From: Gemmatimonadota bacterium
GTDB lineage: Bacteria; JAAXHH01
Assembly: GCA_009838645.1 (NCBI GenBank)
Contig: VXRC01000024.1
Coordinates: forward strand, 82,494-146,493
DNA length: 64,000 nt
Direction of reading: 5' to 3'
Below are positions 1-7,816 of this stretch, piece after piece. Under the pieces are notes generated by a model. It had not been told where the DNA came from, searched no databases, and saw only the letters and a program-made list of their open reading frames with translations. Both the position numbers and the translations under genes were made by a program. Numbering within the stretch: position 1 is the stretch's first letter; the number at the start of each line of letters is the position of its first letter.

Positions 1-1
1 C

Positions 2-931
2 CCCGACCGCGTGGCCCGCTACTGCTGCGAAAGCCAGGACCACGGCCTGGAGAAGAAGCTCGACCAGCGGCTCATCGAATTGTCCACGGAGGCCCTGGAG
101 GACCGCCAACCGGTCGCGCTGCGGCACGCGATCCACAATATCGACCGGACGACGGGCGCCATGCTCAGCGCGGAGGTATCGCGCAGGCACGGCGAGGAAG
201 GCCTCCCGGAAAATACGATCCGGGTCCGGCTGCACGGCTCGGCTGGCCAGAGTTTCGGCGCCTTCCTGGCGCCGGGCATCACCTTCCTCCTGGAAGGCGA
301 ATCGAACGACTACACGGGCAAGGGACTGTCCGGCGGCATCATGGCCGTTTTCCCGCCCGAGAACGCGAGCTTCGTGCCCACCGAGAACGTGATTATCGGC
401 AACGTGGCCCTCTACGGCGCCACCGGAGGGCAGGCCTATTTCCGCGGCCGGGCCGGGGAACGGTTCGCCGTGCGGAACAGCGGCGCCGAGACCGTGGTCG
501 AAGGCGTCGGCGACCACGGCTGCGAATACATGACCGGCGGCCGCGTGGTCGTCATCGGTCCGGTGGGACGCAACTTCGCCGCGGGCATGAGCGGCGGTGT
601 GGCCTACGTCCTCGACGAGAAGGGCGTCTTCCCCGGGCTGTGCAACCAGGAGATGGTGGACCTGGAACCGCTGATCGAGGAAGAGGACGTCGCCGAGGTG
701 CGGCGGCTGATCGAGGCCCACGTGCGCTATACCGGCAGCGACCGGGGCGAGGACGTGCTGGCCCGGTGGTCCGAACTCCGGGACACCTTCGTCAAGATCA
801 TGCCCGTCGACTACCGCCGAGCACTCAAGGAAATGGCGGAACGGGCGGCGCAGGAAGCCGAGACCAACGGACATCCCGCCGAGACGGTGCCCGAAGCGGT
901 CCCCGTGGGCGTCAACGGCGGCAAGGGATAA
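2..931 (+). CDS. gltB: Glutamate synthase large subunit, C-terminal part (5' end outside window)
   Basis: This is the C-terminal 310 or so residues of the NADPH-dependent glutamate synthase alpha chain, which converts glutamine plus 2-oxoglutarate into two glutamates. The visible part is the right-handed beta-helix (GXGXG) domain with repeated glycine motifs ([61 protein letters not shown]). The reading frame is open to the left edge, so the amidotransferase and FMN domains lie outside the window. A GTG at 11 is in frame but is not a real start. The short hydrophilic tail rich in E and P after the domain is ordinary. gltD follows 18 bases downstream, so the two form an operon and one heteromeric enzyme. 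Confidence 0.93.
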   Translation, partial: PDRVARYCCESQDHGLEKKLDQRLIELSTEALEDRQPVALRHAIHNIDRTTGAMLSAEVSRRHGEEGLPENTIRVRLHGSAGQSFGAFLAPGITFLLEGESNDYTGKGLSGGIMAVFPPENASFVPTENVIIGNVALYGATGGQAYFRGRAGERFAVRNSGAETVVEGVGDHGCEYMTGGRVVVIGPVGRNFAAGMSGGVAYVLDEKGVFPGLCNQEMVDLEPLIEEEDVAEVRRLIEAHVRYTGSDRGEDVLARWSELRDTFVKIMPVDYRRALKEMAERAAQEAETNGHPAETVPEAVPVGVNGGKG

Positions 932-949
932 CTTTCAACAGACGGATTT

Positions 950-2446
950 ATGGGTAAAACAACCGGCTTCATGGAGTACGAGCGGGGGACGGCAGGTTAT
1001 AGGGATCCCCACGAACGTGTCGGCGACTGGGAAGAGTTCGTCCTGCCCATGGCGGAAGATTCGCTGCGGGAGCAGGGCGCCCGCTGCATGGACTGCGGCA
1101 TTCCCTTCTGCCACACCGGGGTTCCGATGGGCAAGGGACCCGGCGCGTCGGGCTGCCCCCTGAACAACCTCATTCCCGACTGGAACGACCTGGTCTACCG
1201 GAACCACTGGAAGGAAGCCCTCCAGCAGCTGCACAAGACCAACAATTTCCCCGAGTTCACCGGGCGTGTCTGCCCCGCGCCCTGCGAGGGATCCTGCGTC
1301 CTGGGCATCAACTCCGATCCGGTGACCATCAAGAGCATCGAGTGCGCCATCGTGGACCGCGGATTCGAGGAAGGCTGGATCCAGCCGGAGCCGCCGCCGA
1401 ATCGCACCGGAAAGAAGGTGGCCGTCATCGGGTCCGGGCCCGCCGGCCTGGCCTGCGCCGCCCAGCTCAACCGCGCCGGCCACCACGTGAAGGTCTACGA
1501 ACGGGCCGACCGGCCGGGCGGACTGCTCATGTACGGCATCCCGAACATGAAGCTCGACAAGGAAAAGGTCGTCCAACGCCGTCTCGACCAGATGTCGGCC
1601 GAGGGCGTCGAGTTCGTGACCGGTGTCGAAATCGGGAAAGACGTGCCCGCGGCGGATCTGGGCAGCGAAAACGACGCCGTGGTGATCTGCACCGGCGCCA
1701 CCAAACCCAACGACTTCGTGCGCAACGCGCCGGGCCGCGGCCTGGACGGCGTCCATTTCGCCATGGAATTCCTCCACGCGAACACGAAGAGCCTGCTGGA
1801 CTCGGGTCACGAGGACGGCAACTACATCTCGGCCAAGGACAAGCACGTGATCGTACTGGGCGGCGGCGATACGGGCACCGACTGCGTGGGTACGGCTATC
1901 CGCCACGGCTGCAGGACGATGAACCAGTTCGACGTGATCCCCAAACCGCCTCCCGAACGTGCGCCGAACAACCCCTGGCCCCAGTGGCCGGTGGTCTACA
2001 AGCTCGACTACGGCCAGGAAGAAGGCAAGGCCCTCTTCGGCGCCGACCCCCGGCGCTACGACACCAGCACCGTCGAGTTCATCGACGACGGCCAGGGCCG
2101 GGTCAAGGCCCTGCGCACCATCGACCTCGACTGGTCGGTCCCCAGCAATGGCGCGCCCTTCAGCCCGAAGAAGGGCACGGAGCAGGAGTGGCCCGCCGAC
2201 CTCGTCCTCCTGGCGATGGGCTTCTCCGGTCCGGAAGATCCGGTGATCGAGCAGCTCGAAGTGGAACGGGACGCCCGGTCAAATGCCCAGGCCGAATACG
2301 GGAAGTACGCCACGAGCGTGGAGAACGTCTTCGCGGCCGGCGACGCCCGCCGCGGCCAAAGCCTCGTAGTCTGGGCCATCCACGAAGGCCGGGGCGCCGC
2401 CCGGGAAGTGGACCGCTACCTCATGGGGAGCACGGACCTGCCTTAG
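950..2446 (+). CDS. gltD: Glutamate synthase small (beta) subunit
   Basis: This is the 498-residue NADPH-oxidising, FAD-containing subunit that passes electrons through Fe-S clusters to GltB. N-terminal cysteines C46, C49, C54 and C69 and the later group C108, C112 and C116 match the cluster-binding region of the family. The FAD site GSGPAG is at residues 161-166 and the NADPH site GGGDTGTD at 304-311. The C-terminal [16 protein letters not shown] segment is the usual second FAD contact. Length is normal for GltD. No strong ribosome binding site is seen, which fits translational coupling to gltB 18 bases upstream. With the ammonium transporter and P-II protein at 33.5-35.3 kb it points to ammonium assimilation by the GS-GOGAT route. 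Confidence 0.95.
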   Translation: MGKTTGFMEYERGTAGYRDPHERVGDWEEFVLPMAEDSLREQGARCMDCGIPFCHTGVPMGKGPGASGCPLNNLIPDWNDLVYRNHWKEALQQLHKTNNFPEFTGRVCPAPCEGSCVLGINSDPVTIKSIECAIVDRGFEEGWIQPEPPPNRTGKKVAVIGSGPAGLACAAQLNRAGHHVKVYERADRPGGLLMYGIPNMKLDKEKVVQRRLDQMSAEGVEFVTGVEIGKDVPAADLGSENDAVVICTGATKPNDFVRNAPGRGLDGVHFAMEFLHANTKSLLDSGHEDGNYISAKDKHVIVLGGGDTGTDCVGTAIRHGCRTMNQFDVIPKPPPERAPNNPWPQWPVVYKLDYGQEEGKALFGADPRRYDTSTVEFIDDGQGRVKALRTIDLDWSVPSNGAPFSPKKGTEQEWPADLVLLAMGFSGPEDPVIEQLEVERDARSNAQAEYGKYATSVENVFAAGDARRGQSLVVWAIHEGRGAAREVDRYLMGSTDLP

Positions 2447-2470
2447 GCGGACCTACCGTAGGCCCCATAG

Positions 2471-3316
2471 TCACGCCGACTTCCTCGACCTCTCCTGCAG
2501 ATCGTACAGCGACGCGACCTCGTCTTCATAGCGCGGAATGGGGAAATCCGCCATGGTGAAGCGGGCCTGTGAAGCCCGTTCGCCGCGGACCAGCCGGCTG
2601 TGCGCCTCGACCTTGTCCGACATGACCCCGCAGTGGATGGGGAAGGCGTCGGCCGCGCGGTAGCTGAGGATGAGCGTCTTCCGCGGCCGGTCCGACGAGT
2701 TGATGGCCGAAGCGTGGGGCGTCATGGCGCTCATGAAGATCGCCGTGCCCCCGGTGCCTTCCAGCAGCACGGCCTCGGTATCGTCCACTTCCTCCGTGAC
2801 CTTGCCCCGGAAGAATCCCTCGGTGCTGTGGCTCATCAGCGCTTCCGTGTGGCGCCGGGGAATGACCTTCAGGCAGCCGTTCTCCTCGGAGGTGTCGTCG
2901 AGGTAGAAGAGGATGGACACAGAATCGCGGTTGGTCAGGGGGTAGTAGGACAGGTCCTGGTGCCACTCCACGATGGACCCGATGTTCTGGGGTTTCATGT
3001 TGATCTTGCTGTAGTGGAAGAGCAGGTTCGGGCCGAACAGCTGTTCGACGCAGTCCAGCAGGGCGGTCGATTCCGAGAAATCCCGGAAGGGCTGATAGTA
3101 GGTGCACGGTTCATAGATACGCCGCACCAATGTGCCGTCCGGTTCCTGGTTCGGTTCCATCTCCATGCGCGCGGCGTCGTGATTCGCCTTCGTGTTTCCT
3201 TCCGATGCCCGGTCTATTTCCGACTTCAAGGCTGCGAGGTCCTCACCTGATATGAAATCCGGGTAGACGACGTATCCCTCGCGGTTGTAATGATCGATTT
3301 GATCCGGGGTGAACAT
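2471..3316 (-). CDS. Phytanoyl-CoA dioxygenase (PhyH) family protein
   Basis: A 281-residue Fe(II)/2-oxoglutarate-dependent oxygenase of the PhyH family. The facial triad is visible: H119-x-D121 in WHQDLSYY and the distal H201 in TPHASAIN. R212 (RKTLILSYR) is placed to bind the 2-oxoglutarate carboxylate. The substrate cannot be told from sequence; the family hydroxylates acyl chains, halogenates or modifies small metabolites, and is expanded in many environmental bacteria. It converges on gltD with 24 bases between the stops and is followed on the same strand by nothing obvious. It is the first of three diverged PhyH genes in the window (others at 32398 and 36034), which share only the triad and not obvious close similarity. 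Confidence 0.88.
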   Translation of the reverse strand: MFTPDQIDHYNREGYVVYPDFISGEDLAALKSEIDRASEGNTKANHDAARMEMEPNQEPDGTLVRRIYEPCTYYQPFRDFSESTALLDCVEQLFGPNLLFHYSKINMKPQNIGSIVEWHQDLSYYPLTNRDSVSILFYLDDTSEENGCLKVIPRRHTEALMSHSTEGFFRGKVTEEVDDTEAVLLEGTGGTAIFMSAMTPHASAINSSDRPRKTLILSYRAADAFPIHCGVMSDKVEAHSRLVRGERASQARFTMADFPIPRYEDEVASLYDLQERSRKSA

Positions 3317-3410
3317 GCTTAGTCTCCGGGGGCTTCGTGGGAGTTTTTGGCTGGTCGATTATGAGGAGGAAGGTAGGCGGACAGGGGAGGAGCGTCAAGG
3401 CCGAAACGGC

Positions 3411-4757
3411 TCATGGCACCAGCCACCCAGGCACATTCGAGATGCCCGCCAAACGGCGCACCATCTGCCGCCGCGAGATGGCCACGGTCGCACGGGAGCG
3501 CTGCTCGGTGACCGCCCCATCGATTTCCCTGGCCGCCCGAAGGCCAGACTCGAGGGCGCGCTGCATCCACCCCCGATGCCCCGAGGCATGCTCGCCGGCG
3601 AAGTGAATGGGGCCCTCGGGCGATGCCAGTTCAGGATGCTCCGAGAACGGAGGATTGTAATTGGCGAAGGCCGCCCCGATCCAGGGCTGATGCTCCCACG
3701 CGAAGTGGGTACCATGTTCCGCCACCTCGCGCGTACCGGGGAACAGGTTATTGAAGCGACCGATGAAGCCGGGCACGATGGCACCGGGAGAGGTCGCCGC
3801 GATCCTGCGTGCCAATTCTCCAAACATATAGGACATCAGAATACCCCGAGGCCCCTCCTGGTTCCAGGTGGGATGCCAGAACTCCGAGTATCCCTCCGAG
3901 AACGTCAACCCCCATCCGTTCAAGCCGTCGCCCTCCCAGATTCGCTGCGCATACTGGACGTAAACCCGGGTGACGTCCTGGTAGGATGTGGCTTCGAAGG
4001 CCGCTTGCTTCGATGCCGAGAGGACGGGGTCAAACTCGATCTTGTCGATGACCGGGAGGGGGACCGTGCAGATGAGTTTGCGGCCCCGCAGTTCCTTCGC
4101 GGCGGGTCCGTAGGTGGCCCCCACCCCGCTCTCGTCCCGGACTACTTTCGTCACCGGCAAGCCGGTCCGCACGCGGTCTCCGAGCGCTTCGGCAAAGGCC
4201 ATCGGCAAGGCATCGATCCCGGCCGGAATCTTGAGCCATGCGTCCCGACCCCCACTGAGGAACACGGCCGGTGTCTGCCGCTGGCGGACCCCCTGATTGG
4301 AGACGACGAGGTACTCACCCTCCTGGGTATAGAAGGGCGATGTCTCGATGCCGAAGTGATTGATGTAACCGAGCGTCAGATCGTGGGAGGGCGGGATGCG
4401 GGCCGGACCGGTTTCGGCGATGAGCCCGTCGTCGAAGGGCTCGCGAAGTGTCTGTGCCCGGCCCCCGATTACGTTTGATGCTTCCAGGACCTGGACGTTG
4501 TGCCCTGTCCGGACCAACTCGTACGCGGCGACCAGCCCCGACAGACCGCCGCCCACCACGATCACGTCGACCCGTTCTTCAGGTGGCGCCGGTGTCGGCG
4601 ACGTCGGTTCGGGCGGCGCCTCGGTCGGGTCACTTTCGTCGGGGCCCATGACGTTGTCCGAGCAGGCGGTGCCCAGGACTAGAGGAACCAGGGCAGTGCC
4701 GCTCCGGGCGAGAAAGTTCCGGCGGCTGAGCGAATTCTTTTTCTTGTTGGCCGTCAT
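3411..4757 (-). CDS. Tat-exported flavin-containing amine oxidoreductase
   Basis: A 448-residue FAD enzyme of the monoamine oxidase/phytoene desaturase superfamily. The N-terminus has a twin-arginine signal ([10 protein letters not shown]) followed by a hydrophobic stretch ending in LGTAC, so it is probably exported folded with FAD and possibly lipid-anchored. A Pro/Glu-rich linker (residues about 40-60) leads to the dinucleotide-binding motif VVGGGLSGL and the family motif GGRAQT. The C-terminal FAD contact is [20 protein letters not shown]. The substrate is probably an amine or amino acid but cannot be fixed. A short basic tail after the FAD motif (ISRRQMVRR) is unusual for the family. The start is the ATG at 4757, which gives a complete Tat signal. 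Confidence 0.87.
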   Translation of the reverse strand: MTANKKKNSLSRRNFLARSGTALVPLVLGTACSDNVMGPDESDPTEAPPEPTSPTPAPPEERVDVIVVGGGLSGLVAAYELVRTGHNVQVLEASNVIGGRAQTLREPFDDGLIAETGPARIPPSHDLTLGYINHFGIETSPFYTQEGEYLVVSNQGVRQRQTPAVFLSGGRDAWLKIPAGIDALPMAFAEALGDRVRTGLPVTKVVRDESGVGATYGPAAKELRGRKLICTVPLPVIDKIEFDPVLSASKQAAFEATSYQDVTRVYVQYAQRIWEGDGLNGWGLTFSEGYSEFWHPTWNQEGPRGILMSYMFGELARRIAATSPGAIVPGFIGRFNNLFPGTREVAEHGTHFAWEHQPWIGAAFANYNPPFSEHPELASPEGPIHFAGEHASGHRGWMQRALESGLRAAREIDGAVTEQRSRATVAISRRQMVRRLAGISNVPGWLVP

Positions 4758-5028
4758 CTAGTCGGAAGTCATCGGTATTCGGTCACCATTTGGCGAAGGT
4801 TCATGATAGATGGTCGGCCGTCGGCGGACGGTAGGTGTAAAGTCCGCGCGGCTTGGACTGGCCGGATCGTGCGTTGGCGCTTCGCGCTGATTATGGAGTT
4901 TAAACGACCACTTCATTTACTTCAATGTTAAAAGTTAGTTATGTTTCATGATAGTCGTGGCTGGGAAGACGCTTGCCGCCAACGCGTCATACTGTTTCAA
5001 TATAGGCAAGGGAGTCTAAACAAAACTG
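4758..5028. other. Intergenic region, no gene seen
   Basis: This gap separates the amine oxidase, transcribed leftward, from the gene remnant at 5029. It must hold the amine oxidase promoter, but no convincing -35/-10 pair stands out. The right half is markedly more A+T-rich than the flanking genes and marks the start of the TA-rich zone. No repeat, hairpin terminator or coding frame could be supported. Confidence 0.5.
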
Positions 5029-5160
5029 ATGCCAACGCCATTCGTATCCAACGCCCGTATGTACGCCTTGAGCCCAGAAGCCGAGACGTTCTGGAAGGAT
5101 CTCATCGCCCACATCGCCGAGGATGTCGGCACGGCAGATCCTGGAACCCTGATGCAGTGA
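5029..5160 (+). pseudogene. Truncated copy of the binding-fold gene at 6938
   Basis: A 43-codon frame whose first 36 or so residues are nearly the same as the N-terminus of the intact gene at 6938: MP(TP)FVSNARMYA, then SPEAET, a W-K-x-LIAH stretch and AEDxGTA. After codon 36 the likeness stops. The next bases CCTGGAACC also occur at the extreme 3' end of the intact gene (7737-7745), there in the codons for its last residues. The simplest reading is a full duplicate that lost about 230 internal codons, leaving its two ends joined out of frame. The two copies flank the zeta/NTase/HEPN module. Expression of the 43-residue peptide is possible but not supported. Confidence 0.75.
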
Positions 5161-5335
5161 TGTGTTGCGTCAAGCGTATCGAGTTTTAGTGAAATCGCTA
5201 ACCTGATGACAATTGATGACGGATATTGTACATTCCAATAAGAAATAGCAGATGAGAAACGATGGAAAATGAGCGGATTCTAGATGAATTCTAGGGTAAG
5301 ATAAAAGAAGAGAAAAGACAGGATGCGGTCCGCTT
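5161..5335. other. A+T-rich leader of the zeta/NTase/HEPN operon
   Basis: This non-coding stretch should carry the operon promoter. It is A+T-rich with long purine runs just before the start. The only structure noted is CTAGA-TGAAT-TCTAG at 5279-5293, an inverted repeat that also contains a direct repeat of ATTCTAG. It could be an operator, though it is short. No convincing -35/-10 pair was found. Confidence 0.35.
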
Positions 5336-5866
5336 TTGCAAAATACGATCGAAAAGACGATATTCGTGATTGCCGGACCGAATGGTGCGGGGAAGACGAC
5401 ATTTGCTACCGAATTCCTGCCCAACGAGGCTGACTGCTCCGTCTTCATAAATGCCGATTTCATCGAGCAGGGTCTGAACCCAATTCGTCCTCATCAAACA
5501 ACCTTTACGGCCGGACGGTTAATGCTGAAACAGATACACGAACACGTTCGAAAAGGCGAAAGTTTCGCATTTGAGACTACACTGAGCGGACGTATCTATG
5601 CCCGCAGGATTCCTCGCTGGCGTGAACAAGGATACCGGATTCGGCTGTTCTTCTTGCGTCTTCCGAACCCGGAAGCAGCGATTGCACGCGTTGCGCAACG
5701 TGTGTCAGAAGGAGGATACGATGTGCCCGAGACCTTGATTCGTCGTCGGTTCGATGCCGGCTGGAGAAACTTTAAGAAGATATATCGAGACCTTGTAGAC
5801 GAATGGGCTCTATATGATAACTCAGGCGATGAACCAAGACTACTGCAGGAGACTGTCAAAGGATGA
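5336..5866 (+). CDS. Zeta-toxin-like P-loop kinase
   Basis: A 176-residue protein of the zeta toxin/AAA-like kinase group, whose founding members phosphorylate UDP-N-acetylglucosamine and so block wall synthesis. The Walker A motif GPNGAGKT is at residues 14-21. INADFIEQGLNP then gives the substrate-side Asp, and FAFETTLSGR is the conserved family motif. RVAQRVSEGGYDVP and RRRFDAGWRNF match the arginine-rich lid. The TTG at 5336 is chosen as start because the P-loop begins only 13 residues later and AGGA lies nine bases upstream; no in-frame ATG fits. The stop overlaps the next start as ATGA, so it is coupled to the NTase gene. No classical epsilon antitoxin is present. It may act as a toxin or a small-molecule kinase. 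Confidence 0.8.
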   Translation: MQNTIEKTIFVIAGPNGAGKTTFATEFLPNEADCSVFINADFIEQGLNPIRPHQTTFTAGRLMLKQIHEHVRKGESFAFETTLSGRIYARRIPRWREQGYRIRLFFLRLPNPEAAIARVAQRVSEGGYDVPETLIRRRFDAGWRNFKKIYRDLVDEWALYDNSGDEPRLLQETVKG

Positions 5867-6366
5867 GTTCGGGGAATCGACAACAGCCTGAAGCGCAACG
5901 CGATCCGGTTTTTATCGGTGCCGAGGCCGCCATGCATAGGGCCGCCAAACGCGCACGCATACGAGCCGAGGCCTTCGCCAGGACCACTACGGTTTCAGAG
6001 CAATCCGTGGCGGAACCTGGTGTAATGAATGCAGCATGGCCTGTTCTCTACGCGAGAAACAGGGCTCTTGACTTAATGAGCAAAGACACCGTCCTGAATA
6101 TGTTCCGAACGCATAAGGCGACCCTCATGAATCTATTCGGTGTTACCAAACTCGCCCTTTTCGGTTCCTTTGCCCACGACCAGACAATTGACGGCAGCGA
6201 CATCGGTGTTGTAGTACGTTTCGACTCGCGGGCGACATCGGATCGGTATCATGGTGTCCAGTTTTACCTGGAAGACCTGCTGGGTTGTCCGGTCGATCTG
6301 GTAACAGACAAAGCGTTGCGTGCGGAGATACGACCGTATGTAGAAAGGGAAATGGTCGATGTCTGA
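5863..6366 (+). CDS. MNT-type nucleotidyltransferase with an extra N-terminal segment and altered active site
   Basis: A 167-residue frame. Residues about 72-167 form a minimal nucleotidyltransferase fold of the MntA/HepT-antitoxin type, which normally AMPylates and silences the HEPN RNase encoded next door. The motif reads GSFAHDQTIDGSDIG (residues 101-115). The usual R-G after GSxx is H-D, and the second catalytic Asp of D-x-D is Gly115, so catalysis is doubtful. Residues 1-54 (AEAAMHRAAKRARIRAEAF) look like the small partner often found after zeta-like kinases, here run into the NTase frame. Internal ATGs at 6025 and 6076 could be the true NTase start; a +1 frame would end the small partner at 6025, just where the ATG 6025 begins. 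It overlaps the HEPN gene by eight bases. Confidence 0.65.
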   Translation: MSSGNRQQPEAQRDPVFIGAEAAMHRAAKRARIRAEAFARTTTVSEQSVAEPGVMNAAWPVLYARNRALDLMSKDTVLNMFRTHKATLMNLFGVTKLALFGSFAHDQTIDGSDIGVVVRFDSRATSDRYHGVQFYLEDLLGCPVDLVTDKALRAEIRPYVEREMVDV

Positions 6367-6730
6367 AATCCACAACGAAGCGCATTATTGCCGACTTCAT
6401 ATTCAGGATATGATCGACTACTGCGAGAAAATACTTACGTATACGAAGGGGCTGAAACATGAGGCGTTCAGTGCCGATACACTCGTCTATGATGCCATAC
6501 TGCGCAATCTCGTACTGATCGGCGAGGCGGCAATTCATATTCCTGACGATATACGTGGTGCGCACCCCGAGATATACTGGCGCCGCTTCATAGCAACACG
6601 TCACCGTCTGGCTCACGGATACCCGGGTATAGACGTCGACGTAATCTGGGACGTCATCCGGACCGACGTACCAAATCAGCTGCCCGAACTGCGAAACCTG
6701 TTGAACGAGGTGAAAGAGGAATCCGGGTAG
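6359..6730 (+). CDS. HepT-like HEPN-domain RNase toxin (DUF86)
   Basis: A 123-residue all-helical HEPN protein of the HepT/DUF86 family, typically the toxic RNase of a HEPN/MNT pair. The catalytic Rx4-6H motif is intact: R81-HRLA-H86, followed by Y88 (RHRLAHGY), the tyrosine that the partner MNT AMPylates in characterised systems. The start ATG lies inside the end of the NTase gene with an eight-base overlap, so expression is coupled. Toxin residues are intact while the partner NTase has lost an active-site Asp. This suggests either neutralisation by binding alone or an element on the way to decay. Confidence 0.82.
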   Translation: MSEIHNEAHYCRLHIQDMIDYCEKILTYTKGLKHEAFSADTLVYDAILRNLVLIGEAAIHIPDDIRGAHPEIYWRRFIATRHRLAHGYPGIDVDVIWDVIRTDVPNQLPELRNLLNEVKEESG

Positions 6731-6743
6731 AGGATTTCACTTT

Positions 6744-6806
6744 TCAGTGTTCCGGCCGGTTATTCGCATCCTCCATGAATCAATCTTCTGCAGGTTTCCG
6801 TTCCTC
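6744..6806 (-). pseudogene. Ghost of a ribbon-helix-helix antitoxin C-terminus
   Basis: Read on the minus strand this stretch aligns without gaps to the last 21 codons of the MazE-like antitoxin at 9950-10012. By my count 47 of 63 bases match. The encoded residues EER-xx-AED-x-(stop)-FMEDANNRPEH correspond to EERELAEEGIEEDADNWPEY. An in-frame TGA replaces the Gly codon, and farther upstream the likeness fades. The partner toxin that should follow on the minus strand is absent, its place taken by the HEPN gene. It is the residue of a second mazEF-like locus. Confidence 0.6.
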
Positions 6807-6937
6807 GATCCATATTTAGTGACGTGTTGGTCTTCGAGATATCAGTTCTGGATGACCAATAGACACCCTGTCATAATTGCTTCCCGCATCCGTACCTTGC
6901 TTCTCCATCCTTCGCCCAATTCGAAAGTCCTTGGCCC

Positions 6938-7750
6938 ATGCCATTCGTATCCAACGCCCGCATGTACGCCGTTAGCCCCGAGGCCGAGACGGCCTGGAAG
7001 GAACTCATCGCCCACGTCGCCGAGGATGCCGGCACGGCGTTCGATTACGTCGCCTACCCGGCGCCGCGGCCGCTCGAGGACCTCTGGCGCCGCGATGACC
7101 TCGGGTGCGTGCAGATGTGCGGATACCCGATCGCGCTCGACCTTGCCGACGTCGTGCCCCTGGCCTCGCCCATCCCCGCCGCGTCCTGGGCCGGTGGCAA
7201 AGCGCTTTCCCGGACCGACCTGATCGTGCGCGTCGATGCGCCCTTTCGCACGCTGTCCGAGACCTTTGGCGGGACCGTGGGATGGACCGTGGTCCACTCG
7301 CAGTCGGGCTTCAATGCGCTGCGCTATCATCTTCTGCCTTATCGCAAAGAGGACCGCCCGCGCCTCTACCGCCGTTCGGTCGGCCATCTCGTCACAGCCC
7401 GGCGGATCCTCGACAGCGTGGCGGACAGGAGTATCGACGTAGGGCCACTGGACGCCTACTGGCACATGTTGGTCAGGAAGTACCTGCCGGGGCTTACAGA
7501 GAAGGTCCGCATACTCGAATCGACCGAAACCGTACCGATGCCGGCATTCGTCACCGTCCCCGCGATGCCCCGGCACACGGTCGATCACCTGCGCGAGGCT
7601 TTTGCGGCAGCCCATACGCGGCCCTGGTTCGCCCCGTTCCGAGCATCGCTTCTGATCGATGGGTTTGAGCTCGTGACGCGCGAGGCGTTTCATCGTACTT
7701 TGGAATGGGCGCGGGCCGCAGAAGTCACGGGTTACCTGGAACCGGGGTGA
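6938..7750 (+). CDS. PhnD-like periplasmic-binding-fold protein without signal peptide
   Basis: A 270-residue protein resembling the substrate-binding component of phosphate/phosphonate-type ABC transporters (type 2 periplasmic-binding fold). Supporting segments are LGCVQMCGYPIAL, TDLIVRVDAPF, GTVGWTVVHSQSGFNALRY and SIDVGPLDAYWHML, which match the two lobes and hinge of that group. It begins directly with the first strand and has no signal peptide or lipobox, so it is probably cytoplasmic and not a transport subunit. No permease or ATPase is adjacent. The TPR gene follows 66 bases downstream on the same strand and is likely co-transcribed. A truncated duplicate of its 5' end lies at 5029. 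Confidence 0.7.
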   Translation: MPFVSNARMYAVSPEAETAWKELIAHVAEDAGTAFDYVAYPAPRPLEDLWRRDDLGCVQMCGYPIALDLADVVPLASPIPAASWAGGKALSRTDLIVRVDAPFRTLSETFGGTVGWTVVHSQSGFNALRYHLLPYRKEDRPRLYRRSVGHLVTARRILDSVADRSIDVGPLDAYWHMLVRKYLPGLTEKVRILESTETVPMPAFVTVPAMPRHTVDHLREAFAAAHTRPWFAPFRASLLIDGFELVTREAFHRTLEWARAAEVTGYLEPG

Positions 7751-7816
7751 TCCCGGCCGCCGATATGCCGGCAACCGCATAGGTTCCGGCCGCCAATCAA
7801 CCACGAGCAACCCACC

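Noticed and set aside
3319-3570. Small minus-strand gene before the PhyH gene
   Set aside because: It overlaps the end of the amine oxidase gene in another frame and shows no ribosome site or family likeness.
5029-6938. Composite transposon with the duplicated gene ends as terminal repeats
   Set aside because: The repeats are coding and direct, about 36 codons, with no transposase and no target duplication visible.
6747-7223. A 158-codon + strand frame overlapping the ghost antitoxin and the binding-fold gene
   Set aside because: It lies out of frame with the well-supported gene at 6938 and its product is low complexity (RPRRPGRNSS-like).
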